NCBI GenBank assembly: GCA_934597535.1 | Contig: CAKTRT010000033.1 | Location: 1-9,403, forward strand | Source: an uncultured Oscillospiraceae bacterium | Lineage (GTDB): Bacteria > Bacillota > Clostridia > Oscillospirales > Oscillospiraceae | DNA length: 9,403 nucleotides | Reading direction: 5' to 3' | Shown here: positions 1 through 5,468 of the stretch, piece after piece | How positions within the stretch are numbered: position 1 is the stretch's first letter | Layout: each line of letters begins with the position of its first letter | Made by a program: the position numbers and the translations under genes | The notes under the pieces: model-generated | Told to the model about the DNA's origin: nothing | Database searches by the model: none | Seen by the model: only the letters and a program-made list of their open reading frames with translations

Positions 1-58
1 AGCCGTGCTCCTTGGAGCGCTGGAGCTTCTTGGGCTGATAGGTGCGAGAAGTAGCCAT
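1..58 (-). CDS. rpmH: 50S ribosomal protein L34 (partial, N-terminal 19 residues)
   Basis: L34 is a small basic protein of the large ribosomal subunit. The minus strand reads MATSRTYQPKKLQRSKEHG from an ATG at 58-56 and runs off the left edge. The block RTYQPKK..RSKEHG is the family hallmark; the whole protein is usually about 44-47 residues, so somewhat less than half is present. The start is fixed by a strong ribosome binding site, AAGGAGGT (minus strand, 74-67), 8 bases upstream. Relative to the common MARTYQP or MKRTYQP start there are one or two extra residues (MATS-RTYQP), a minor variation. rpmH divergent from dnaA is the usual Firmicutes layout, with rnpA expected further left. The gene is driven by the promoter at 221-193. 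Identification is secure despite the truncation. Confidence 0.95.
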   Translation of the reverse strand, partial: MATSRTYQPKKLQRSKEHG

Positions 59-87
59 TTCGTTTTACCTCCTTGAAGAATTTACCG

Positions 88-142
88 GCAGGATCATATG
101 GATCCTGCACTTACTCGACGGCGGGCGGGGATCTCTCCCCGC
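88..142 (-). promoter_or_regulatory. Two hairpins in the rpmH mRNA leader
   Basis: Two perfect inverted repeats lie between the rpmH promoter and its ribosome binding site. In transcript order the first is GCGGGGA-GAGA-TCCCCGC (142 to 125; 7-bp stem, 4-base loop). The second is GCAGGATC-CATAT-GATCCTGC (108 to 88; 8-bp stem, 5-base loop). Neither is followed by a U-run, so they do not look like terminators, and neither covers the ribosome binding site at 74-67. They could stabilise the leader or mediate feedback control of the ribosomal protein gene. That role is inference; I do not recognise the leader as a named RNA family. Confidence 0.5.
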
Positions 143-192
143 AGACCGCAGTTGACATAAAAATGCGTCGTCCGTACTGTGATGCACGGGTC

Positions 193-221
193 ATTATATC
201 GGTTTTGCCGCGTAAAGTCAA
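193..221 (-). promoter_or_regulatory. rpmH promoter (sigma-A type)
   Basis: On the minus strand there is a -35 TTGACT (221-216), a 17-base spacer and a perfect -10 TATAAT (198-193). This is very near the vegetative consensus TTGACA-N17-TATAAT. It predicts a start near position 186 and a leader of about 128 bases before the rpmH ATG, long for a ribosomal protein gene and containing two hairpins. Confidence 0.88.
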
Positions 222-387
222 CTGAAAGTTCGTGTTTTTTGTATTCCTCGCGAGTCTTACAAGCTCTTGTAGCGGAATGATCCGGTCATCGCAAGCCCTT
301 GTGTCTGCTTCAGCGCAGGCCCCATTTTCTTTCATTCGCCCACAGGGAATAGCACAGCATTTTATATTTAGAATAAGTAACTAACTG

Positions 388-416
388 TTGCCTTTTGAGC
401 CGGTTTCTGGTATAAT
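388..416 (+). promoter_or_regulatory. dnaA promoter (sigma-A type)
   Basis: A -35 TTGCCT (388-393), a 17-base spacer and a perfect -10 TATAAT (411-416) face dnaA. Transcription should start near 423, giving a leader of about 58 bases. The 30 bases upstream of the -35 are strongly AT-rich and could strengthen the promoter as an UP element. No DnaA box overlaps the promoter, so the autoregulation by DnaA known in other bacteria is not evident from sequence here. Confidence 0.88.
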
Positions 417-480
417 GTAAGGAGTAGATTTTTCGGCATTCCGCCGTTTCTCTAAAAGAAAAAACGAAAGGAGCGCTTCT

Positions 481-1797
481 GTGAACTCTGTTGCAGACAT
501 CTGGGGCATCGTGCTTGACCGGTTGAAGCAGGAGCTGTCGGAGACGACCATCACCACATGGTTTGACGAGGTCGAGGCCGTTTCCATCAAGGACAGAACG
601 CTATATCTTCTCTGCGCGAACGATTTCAAGCGCGGCACGATCGAATCCATGTTTTCCGAACGCATCAAGGACATTCTGCGCGATATTTACTCCGCCGACT
701 TTGACGTCAGGCTTCTCTCGAGCGATGAAAGCGCGGTTCTGCTTGCGCCGGAGGGAAAAAAAGCTGTCTCCCTGCTCGACTCCGGCGAATTTACGTTTGA
801 TACCTTTGTCGTCGGCGAATCCAACAAGATGGCTTACGCCGCCGCCCGCGCCGTTGCCGACGGAGCGAGCGACCACTATAACCCTCTTTTCATCTACGGC
901 GACTCCGGCCTTGGCAAAACGCATCTGATCTACGCCATTGCGCACCAGATCCGCGCGAACCGCCCGTCCGCCAAGATCATCTACATCAAGGGCGACGATT
1001 TCATCAACGAATTTATCGAACTGATCCGCGCGGGCCGCGGCAGCGAGTTCCGCGCCAAGTACCGCGACGCGGACCTTCTGCTGGTGGACGACGTGCAGTT
1101 CGTTGCCGGTAAGGAGCAGGTACAGAACGAATTTTTCCATACGTTCAACACGCTTTACGAGGCCGGCCGTCAGATCGTGCTGACTTCCGACCGTCCCCCC
1201 TCCGACATGCACCTGCTCGACGACCGGCTGCGCACGCGCTTTGAATGGGGTCTGCTCGTCGATGTGCAGCCGCCTGACTTTGAAACGCGTCTTGCCATCG
1301 TGAAAAATAAGGCCGCGCAGTGGGGCACGGTCATCGACGACGACATTGCCAAGTATATCGCCGAAAACGTCACGTCGAACGTCCGCCAGCTCGAGGGCAC
1401 AATGAATAAGATCCTTGCCTACCGCGACCTGATCGGCCGCGAGATGGACGCCGACGCCGCGCACCGCGCGGTCGAGGACTTTATGAAAAAGAACGCGAAC
1501 CTTGCCCCCACCGCCGCAATGATCATTGCCGAAACTTCACGCTACTTCGGCATCGACGAGCAGGTCATCAAGGGCAGCGCCCGCAGCCGCGAAGTCGTCA
1601 ACGCCCGTCAGGCCGCGATGTACCTTGTAAGGCGGATGACGGCGCTCTCAACGCCGGATATCGGCCGCGAGTTCGGTGGGCGCGACCATACGACCGTGCT
1701 CCACTCTCTGGAGCAGACGGAAAAGAAAATGAAATCCGATCCATCCTTCACGCAGACGATCAAGGAGATCACCATCAACATTAACTCCAAGCGCTGA
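481..1797 (+). CDS. dnaA: Chromosomal replication initiator protein DnaA
   Basis: DnaA is the AAA+ ATPase that binds DnaA boxes, assembles into a filament at oriC and melts the origin. The 438-residue product is of normal length for the family. The N-terminal domain I (about 1-80) is the helicase-loading and oligomerisation region. The short linker domain II follows (about 80-100). AAA+ domain III carries Walker A GDSGLGKT (140-147), Walker B LLLVDD (199-204) and the box VII arginine-finger region RLRTRFEWG (249-257). Domain IV is the DNA-binding helix-turn-helix, with the signature GRDHTTVLHSL (400-410). The start is a GTG at 481, chosen because AAAGGAG (467-473) sits 7 bases upstream and MNSVADIWGIV aligns with the usual family start. 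The gene is followed directly by the candidate oriC and then dnaN. Confidence 0.98.
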   Translation: MNSVADIWGIVLDRLKQELSETTITTWFDEVEAVSIKDRTLYLLCANDFKRGTIESMFSERIKDILRDIYSADFDVRLLSSDESAVLLAPEGKKAVSLLDSGEFTFDTFVVGESNKMAYAAARAVADGASDHYNPLFIYGDSGLGKTHLIYAIAHQIRANRPSAKIIYIKGDDFINEFIELIRAGRGSEFRAKYRDADLLLVDDVQFVAGKEQVQNEFFHTFNTLYEAGRQIVLTSDRPPSDMHLLDDRLRTRFEWGLLVDVQPPDFETRLAIVKNKAAQWGTVIDDDIAKYIAENVTSNVRQLEGTMNKILAYRDLIGREMDADAAHRAVEDFMKKNANLAPTAAMIIAETSRYFGIDEQVIKGSARSREVVNARQAAMYLVRRMTALSTPDIGREFGGRDHTTVLHSLEQTEKKMKSDPSFTQTIKEITININSKR

Positions 1798-1798
1798 T

Positions 1799-1872
1799 CT
1801 ATCCACAGTTTCCACAGGGTTGTGGACAGGAAACATGTGGAGTAAATTTTTTCTTATTTTTTCTGTGGAAAG
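1799..1872. promoter_or_regulatory. Cluster of five degenerate DnaA boxes
   Basis: Compared with TTWTNCACA, the matches are CTATCCACA (1799-1807, plus, 8/9), GTTTCCACA (1808-1816, plus, 8/9), CTGTCCACA (1829-1821, minus, 7/9), TACTCCACA (1844-1836, minus, 7/9) and CTTTCCACA (1872-1864, minus, 8/9). All keep the core CCACA. The first two abut head-to-tail immediately after the dnaA stop codon, and the minus-strand boxes flank an AT-rich run at 1842-1863. The density of boxes is strong evidence for DnaA binding. Which individual boxes are used cannot be judged from sequence. Confidence 0.8.
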
Positions 1873-1936
1873 GCATACTCCTTTTCAACAGGCGCTTAGG
1901 GAAAACTTTTCCTTACCGTTTCTTCCTTTTTTCGCC

Positions 1937-1980
1937 TTTTCCACATGTTTCCCGCCCTACTGCTGCTATTTCTGAAACTG
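1937..1980 (+). promoter_or_regulatory. Candidate origin-unwinding element: DnaA box, GC cluster and DnaA-trio-like repeat
   Basis: A perfect DnaA box TTTTCCACA (1937-1945) is followed by a short GC cluster CCCGCC (1951-1956) and then the trinucleotide run CTACTGCTGCTA (1957-1968). CTG recurs in the same register at 1972-1974 and 1978-1980. The complementary strand therefore reads 3'-GAT GAC GAC GAT-5'. This order, DnaA box then GC-rich tract then 3'-GAT-5' type trios leading into AT-rich DNA, is the layout described for the basal unwinding system of B. subtilis. The sequence pattern is directly visible; the functional assignment is inference by analogy. Confidence 0.6.
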
Positions 1981-2036
1981 ATCCTTTTTCTTTTCTGAAA
2001 AAGCTATTTTCACCACGTTATGAAAGGAACGCCGTC

Positions 2037-3149
2037 ATGAAATTTTCCTGCGAAAAGCTGCTGCTCCTCAACGCCGTCAATACGGCCTCCCGTGCTGTTG
2101 CCGCGAAAAGCTCCATCCCCGCGCTCGAGGGTCTTCTGTTTGTCTGCAGCGGCGAAAGCCTGACTGTTTCGGGCTACAACATGCAGACGGGTATCCGTAC
2201 CCGCTTTCCTGCCGAAATTGCGGAGGAAGGCGAGCTGGTGCTCAACGCACGGCTGATCGGAGATATCCTGCGCCGCCTGCCGGACGATACCGTTACCGTG
2301 AGCTCGGACGAAAAATTTCTTGTACACCTCTCCTGCGGCGATGCGGACTTTGATATTATGGGTCTTTCAGCCGCCGATTTTCCCGAGCTGCCGGAGGTCG
2401 AGGAAAAATACGCCGTTCAGATCTCTGAGAAGACGCTTAAATCCATGATCCAGCAGACGAGCTTTGCCGTTTCGACGAATGAGGCTCGCCCCGTTCATAT
2501 GGGTTCTCTGTTCGAGGTCTCTGACGCCGGTCTGACTGTTGTCTCCGTTGACGGCTTCCGTCTGGCGCTGCGGCGTGAGCCGCTTGAAAAGATCGAAGGC
2601 GGCGCGTTCTCCTTTGTCGCGCCCGGTACGGCGCTCAATGAAGTCGAACGCATCTGCGAGGAGATCGACGATTTTGTGACCGTCACGCTCGGACAGCGGC
2701 ATATTCTCTTTGAGGTCGGCGAAACGGAACTCATCTGCCGCCGTCTGGAGGGAGAGTTCCTCGACTATAAAAATGCGATCCCGCGTCGCAATCCCATCAA
2801 TGTGACCGTAGACACGAAGACGATGCTCCAGAGTCTTGAGCGCGTGAGCGTCGTCATCAGCGAAAAACTCAAGAGTCCCGTGCGCTGCATCTTTGAGCAG
2901 GATCGCGTGCTGATGTCCGCTAAGACGGCAAGCGGCGACGCAAAGGACGTCTGCCGCATCGCGGGCGACGGACAGGGGTTGGAGATCGGCTTCAACAACC
3001 GCTATCTGATGGATGCGCTGCGCTACGCGCCGGCCGACACCGTGAAGATGGAGCTGAACACCGGTATTTCGCCGGCCATTATCGTGCCGGTCGAGGGTGA
3101 AGAGAATTTCCTCTACATGGTACTGCCCGTACGTCTGAAGGCGAATTAA
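2037..3149 (+). CDS. dnaN: DNA polymerase III beta subunit (sliding clamp)
   Basis: DnaN forms a ring-shaped dimer that encircles DNA and tethers the replicative polymerase and repair factors. The 370-residue product has the expected length and three repeated clamp domains (about 1-120, 125-245 and 250-370). Family landmarks are ADFPELP (113-119), the VDGFRLA motif (171-177, equivalent to the usual TDGHRLA), LEGEFLDYKNAIP (237-249), FNNRYLMDAL (319-328) and the C-terminal YMVLPVRL (360-367), which lines the protein-binding cleft in known clamps. The ATG at 2037 has AAAGGA (2023-2028) 8 bases upstream. The gene follows the candidate oriC and is 75 bases ahead of yaaA with no terminator between, so the two are probably co-transcribed. 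Confidence 0.98.
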   Translation: MKFSCEKLLLLNAVNTASRAVAAKSSIPALEGLLFVCSGESLTVSGYNMQTGIRTRFPAEIAEEGELVLNARLIGDILRRLPDDTVTVSSDEKFLVHLSCGDADFDIMGLSAADFPELPEVEEKYAVQISEKTLKSMIQQTSFAVSTNEARPVHMGSLFEVSDAGLTVVSVDGFRLALRREPLEKIEGGAFSFVAPGTALNEVERICEEIDDFVTVTLGQRHILFEVGETELICRRLEGEFLDYKNAIPRRNPINVTVDTKTMLQSLERVSVVISEKLKSPVRCIFEQDRVLMSAKTASGDAKDVCRIAGDGQGLEIGFNNRYLMDALRYAPADTVKMELNTGISPAIIVPVEGEENFLYMVLPVRLKAN

Positions 3150-3224
3150 CAGAAATATTGAATCCACATCGTATAAAATGATGTAATGATTTCAAATAGG
3201 AATCGCTTGGTAAAGGATTTTTTT

Positions 3225-3440
3225 ATGACTGATATTACCATCACTACAGAATTTATCAAATTGCAGGACCTCTTAAAACTCGCGGCGCTGACTTCGACCG
3301 GCGGTGAGGCCAAGATCATGATTCAGGAAGGCGAGATTTCCGTCAACGGCGAGGTCTGCACGATGCGCGGCAAGAAGATCCGCCCGGGCGACACCGTCGT
3401 CTTTCACGGCAAAGAGCTGACGGTCTCCTATGCGGATTGA
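3225..3440 (+). CDS. yaaA: S4-domain RNA-binding protein, YaaA family
   Basis: The 71-residue protein is almost entirely one S4 RNA-binding domain: FIKLQDLLKLAALTSTGGEAK (about 10-30), then IQEGEISVNGEVCTMRGKKIRPGDTV (33-58). The features typical of the fold are the VNGE turn, the basic RGKKI segment and the PGD turn. The gene sits between dnaN and recF exactly as yaaA does in Bacillus subtilis. The family is thought to bind ribosomal RNA or ribosome precursors, but its precise role is not settled. I chose the ATG at 3225 rather than the upstream in-frame ATG at 3186 because AAAGGA (3212-3217) lies 7 bases before it and the protein then has the family's usual length. The last 11 bases overlap recF, suggesting coupled translation. 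Confidence 0.92.
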   Translation: MTDITITTEFIKLQDLLKLAALTSTGGEAKIMIQEGEISVNGEVCTMRGKKIRPGDTVVFHGKELTVSYAD

Positions 3441-4533
3441 CGCGCTGGAGCTTCAAAACTTCCGCAATTACGACGCGCTGAACGTCACATTCGCGCCGGA
3501 CTGCAACGTCATCGTCGGCGAGAACGCGCAGGGAAAGACGAATCTTCTCGAAGGCATCGTCTATCTCTCGTCCGCCCGTTCGCCGCGCGCACGGGCGGAA
3601 AAGGAGCTCATTTCGTTCGGAAAGAGCGAGTGCAGCATCAGGGCGAACGCCTTTGCGCGCAACCGCGACTTTCTGCTCGAGATCGCGCTCGCCGCGGGAA
3701 GACGGCGCAAGATCCTTATCAATAAGGTCCCCGCGAAAAAGGGAAGCGACCTCAGCGACGTGCTCGGCGCGGTCTACTTCTGTCCGGAAGATTTGTTACT
3801 CATCCGCGACGGCGCGGCCGCGCGGCGCAGGTTCATGGACGATGCGCTCTGCCAACTGCGCGCACGGTACGCGCAGGCGCTCAGCGACTATCATAGGGCT
3901 TACGAGCACAAGACGCGCATCCTGCGCGACAGCGAGGAGTATCCGTCGCTTTTGGACACGCTGCCGGAATTTGATCTGCGCATGGCGCAGAACGGTGCTA
4001 TCATTATCTACTACCGCGCGCGATTCTGCGAGCGGCTCAAGGAATACGCGGGCATCGCGCACCGCGAATGCTCCGGCGGAAGGGAAGAGCTGGGCGTTGA
4101 ATATCAGACGGTCTCGACGATCACCGACCCGCTCGCGCCAATTGAAACGATTTACGACCAGCTGCGCGCGCATCAGGCATCGCACGCGGCGGCGGAACGG
4201 GCATCAAGAATGTGCCTCTCGGGGCCACATAAGGACGATATTGCCGTGACGATCGGCGGCGTGAACGCAAGGCAGTTTTCCTCACAGGGCCAGACCCGCA
4301 CGGCGGCATTGGCGTTCAAGCTCGCCGAGCGGGAGATCTATCGTGAGATCACATCCCGCACGCCGCTGCTGCTGCTCGACGATGTGCTGTCCGAGCTTGA
4401 CCCGAGAAGACAGGAGTATGTCTTAAACCGCATTTCAGGCGGGCAGGTGTTTATCACGTGCTGCGAAGAAGATCGGTTGGGAACACTTTTAAGTGGAAAA
4501 GTGTTCCATATCTCGCAGGGAGCTGTCGTGTAG
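3430..4533 (+). CDS. recF: DNA replication and repair protein RecF
   Basis: RecF is an SMC-like ATPase that works with RecO and RecR to load RecA at single-strand gaps and stalled forks. The 367-residue product is full length. Walker A is GENAQGKT (30-37). The ABC-type signature region includes LSGPHKDD (263-270) and FSSQGQTRTAALAFKLAE (283-300). Walker B is LLLLDDVLSELD (313-324). The middle, about 120-255, is the expected coiled-coil-like arm. The ATG at 3430 lies inside the end of yaaA (11-base overlap, different frame) and lacks a strong ribosome binding site of its own, so translation is probably coupled to yaaA. The gene ends with TAG at 4531-4533, at the start of a hairpin-rich non-coding block. 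Confidence 0.97.
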   Translation: MRIDALELQNFRNYDALNVTFAPDCNVIVGENAQGKTNLLEGIVYLSSARSPRARAEKELISFGKSECSIRANAFARNRDFLLEIALAAGRRRKILINKVPAKKGSDLSDVLGAVYFCPEDLLLIRDGAAARRRFMDDALCQLRARYAQALSDYHRAYEHKTRILRDSEEYPSLLDTLPEFDLRMAQNGAIIIYYRARFCERLKEYAGIAHRECSGGREELGVEYQTVSTITDPLAPIETIYDQLRAHQASHAAAERASRMCLSGPHKDDIAVTIGGVNARQFSSQGQTRTAALAFKLAEREIYREITSRTPLLLLDDVLSELDPRRQEYVLNRISGGQVFITCCEEDRLGTLLSGKVFHISQGAVV

Positions 4534-4580
4534 CTGCACTTCGTGCAGCGGAGGAATGCAGCGCGATACGCTGCTGCCCA

Positions 4581-4626
4581 TCACACCCCCCATTTTCTTT
4601 CCCGAGAAAGAAAACGGGCGGTGTGA
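4581..4626. repeat. Long imperfect inverted repeat downstream of recF
   Basis: The arms at 4581-4601 and 4606-4626 pair over 21 positions with two mismatches (4588/4619 and 4592/4615) around a CCGA loop. The left arm reads TCACACC, a C-run, then TTTTCTTTC; the right arm is its near complement. It begins 47 bases after the recF stop and could end transcription from the dnaA-recF side, but no U-run follows on either strand, so it is not a canonical intrinsic terminator. The C-run plus pyrimidine tract resembles the arms of the stem at 5107-5146. Confidence 0.7.
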
Positions 4627-5106
4627 CCGTCCAAAAGAAAGGCGTTTCCCATTGAGAGCAAGTAGCTCGAAGAAGTGCGGCGCTTGCCGATTGCTACTTC
4701 CTGCGCGCGGCAAAGCCGCGTTAGTATAGCTATACGATTTGCCTCTGCGCCTATTATCCGCTGTTGCGCAGCCGTTGGCGGCTTTGCCGCCTTACGGATG
4801 CGGCACACCCCTTGCGGGTGCCGCTCTCGAATCTTGTTTCGGTGCGGTGTAATCAACGTCTACCGATGGTGCAAATATTGCGGCGAGCGCAGCAATGCCG
4901 CATTCGACACGCAGTCTGCCGCCGAGGTAGCGTCGCTCGCGCCTCACGATAGTAAGGCGCGGTTGCGATCGGTAACGATTCGCAGGGATTCATGGCGAAG
5001 CCATGTACACCGCACTTACATTGCGCAGCGCGTGCAGTCCTTCAAGCCCTAAACTGCCAATGTGCGGGGTCGAGGGGCAAGGCCCCTTACATTTCTCTTG
5101 GGGTTC

Positions 5107-5146
5107 CAAAGGGGGTGTTCTCTTTGGAAAGAGAACACCCCCTTTG
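5107..5146. repeat. Perfect 19-bp inverted repeat upstream of remB
   Basis: The arms at 5107-5125 and 5128-5146 are exact reverse complements (19 bp) separated by GG. The core is GGGGGTGTTCTCTTT paired with AAAGAGAACACCCCC. This is the strongest structure in the window. Its base is AAAG/CTTT, but no run of four or more T follows on either side, so a terminator role is possible but not canonical. It lies 67 bases upstream of the remB start, where it could insulate remB-gyrBA from upstream transcription. Confidence 0.75.
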
Positions 5147-5213
5147 ACTGCGCACTCCCATGCCAATGGGAGACTATCCTGCGCCCTTGGGGCGCGATAT
5201 CTGAGGAGGTACC

Positions 5214-5468
5214 ATGTACCTGCACATCGGCAACAATGTCATGCTGCCAGAAAAGCACATCATCGGCGTCTTTGATCTGGAGATCACGTCGCAATCGAAG
5301 AGAACGTCGGAATTTCTCCGCCGCGCAGAGGACGAGAGCTTAGTCATCGACGCCTGCGGGGACATTCCCAAGTCGTTTTTAGTGTGCGATCACCCGTATC
5401 ACCCGCAATTGGTTTATTTATCCGAGCTTTCGAGCCAAACACTGCAAAAGAGAATGGAGGAACAATAA
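5214..5468 (+). CDS. remB: Extracellular matrix regulator RemB / DUF370 family protein
   Basis: The 84-residue protein begins MYLHIGNNVMLPEKHIIGVFDLE, which matches the DUF370 pattern of a small beta-rich N-terminus followed by an I-[VI]-G-[IV]-F-D motif (16-21 here). The PKSF segment (52-55) and a C-terminal SSQTLQKR stretch (73-80) also match. Bacillus subtilis YaaB (RemB) has the same size and the same place between recF and gyrB, and takes part in control of biofilm matrix genes; its relative RemA is a DNA-binding activator. Whether this organism uses it for matrix control is unknown. The ATG at 5214 follows AGGAGG (5204-5209) by a short 4-base gap. Its stop codon overlaps the next start by one base (TAATG). 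Confidence 0.88.
   Translation: MYLHIGNNVMLPEKHIIGVFDLEITSQSKRTSEFLRRAEDESLVIDACGDIPKSFLVCDHPYHPQLVYLSELSSQTLQKRMEEQ

Larger units (their letters stand above)
59..480. other. rpmH-dnaA divergent intergenic region
   Basis: These 422 bases contain no credible gene. From left to right they hold the rpmH ribosome binding site (67-74), two hairpins in the rpmH leader (88-108 and 125-142), the rpmH promoter (193-221, minus), a central stretch with a short inverted repeat TACAAG-CT-CTTGTA (258-271), an AT-rich segment (358-387) directly upstream of the dnaA -35 that could act as an UP element, the dnaA promoter (388-416) and a dnaA leader of roughly 58 bases ending in AAAGGAG (467-473). I see no close match to the DnaA-box consensus here on either strand, so the DnaA-binding part of the origin appears to lie only on the dnaN side of dnaA. 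Confidence 0.8.
1798..2036. other. Candidate chromosomal origin of replication (oriC)
   Basis: The 239 bases between dnaA and dnaN are non-coding and differ sharply in composition from their neighbours, with long T- and A-rich runs. They contain six DnaA-box-like sequences and two AT-rich segments suited to unwinding (about 1842-1866 and 1969-2010). There is also an AT-rich hairpin CTTTTTC-TTTTCT-GAAAAAG (1984-2003) and a short dyad GGAAAA-C-TTTTCC (1900-1912). In Bacillus subtilis the unwinding part of oriC lies in this same dnaA-dnaN interval, which supports the call. The dnaN ribosome binding site (AAAGGA, 2023-2028) lies at the right end. I see no convincing separate dnaN promoter, so dnaN may be read through from dnaA. 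Confidence 0.87.
4534..5213. repeat. Hairpin-dense non-coding block between recF and remB
   Basis: These 680 bases hold no credible gene but are filled with inverted repeats. Five stems of 6 bp with 3-base loops, each 15 bases long, are perfect: CGCGGC-AAA-GCCGCG (4706-4720), GGCGGC-TTT-GCCGCC (4777-4791), CATGGC-GAA-GCCATG (4991-5005), AGGGGC-AAG-GCCCCT (5073-5087) and GCGCCC-TTG-GGGCGC (5181-5195). Also present are GCTGCAC-TTC-GTGCAGC (4533-4549), GCAGCG/CGCTGC (4558-4574), AAGTAGC/GCTACTT (4660-4699) enclosing CGGC-GCTT-GCCG (4678-4689), the palindrome GTATAGCTATAC (4724-4735), GCGGCAC/GTGCCGC (4800-4824), TGCGGC/GCCGCA (4879-4902), CGCGCCT/AGGCGCG (4938-4961), ATCG-GTAA-CGAT (4968-4979) and CTCCCAT-GCCA-ATGGGAG (5155-5172), plus the two long stems listed separately. 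The stem sequences differ from one another, so this is not a simple REP family. It may be a degenerate repetitive element, a structured RNA or a transcription boundary; I cannot tell which. I found no convincing promoter in it, although one must lie here unless remB-gyrA is read through from recF. Confidence 0.75.

Noticed and set aside
95..105. CATATGGATCC, which looks like adjacent NdeI and BamHI cloning sites
   Set aside because: It is part of a perfect natural inverted repeat (88-108) in the rpmH leader, and there is no vector sequence around it.
111..335. A 74-codon minus-strand open frame upstream of rpmH
   Set aside because: It runs straight through the rpmH promoter and leader, has only a weak ribosome binding site and resembles no family.
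337..346. Possible DnaA box in CGCCCACA upstream of dnaA
   Set aside because: Only about 6 of 9 matches; the conserved first half of the box is absent.
601..1464. A 287-codon minus-strand open frame inside dnaA
   Set aside because: Codon-bias shadow of dnaA; its translation shows no recognisable domain. The similar minus-strand frame at 2367-3167 in dnaN is rejected for the same reason.
3161..3169. DnaA-box-like AATCCACAT downstream of dnaN (GAATCCACA in the best register)
   Set aside because: Only 7 of 9 consensus matches, and isolated from the main cluster.
3186..3224. Upstream in-frame ATG for yaaA
   Set aside because: It lacks a ribosome binding site and adds 13 residues not typical of the family; the ATG at 3225 has AAAGGA at good spacing.
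4675..5052. A 125-codon plus-strand open frame (and several shorter ones) within the hairpin block
   Set aside because: No ribosome binding site and a composition rich in Arg, Cys and Ser, as expected from translated palindromes. The frames are interrupted differently on both strands, so there is no coherent gene.
5144..5149. TTGACT as the -35 of a remB promoter
   Set aside because: No -10-like sequence lies 16-18 bases downstream; the nearest candidate, TATCCT, is 25 bases away, and the hexamer is formed by the end of the long inverted repeat.
4534..5213. CRISPR array
   Set aside because: The repeats are inverted, differ in sequence and are irregularly spaced; there is no direct repeat with uniform spacers and no cas gene nearby.
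5384..5467. Upstream in-frame start for the small membrane protein
   Set aside because: It would overlap most of the C-terminal third of remB, and the added 28 residues are not membrane-like; the ATG at 5468 has a good ribosome binding site.
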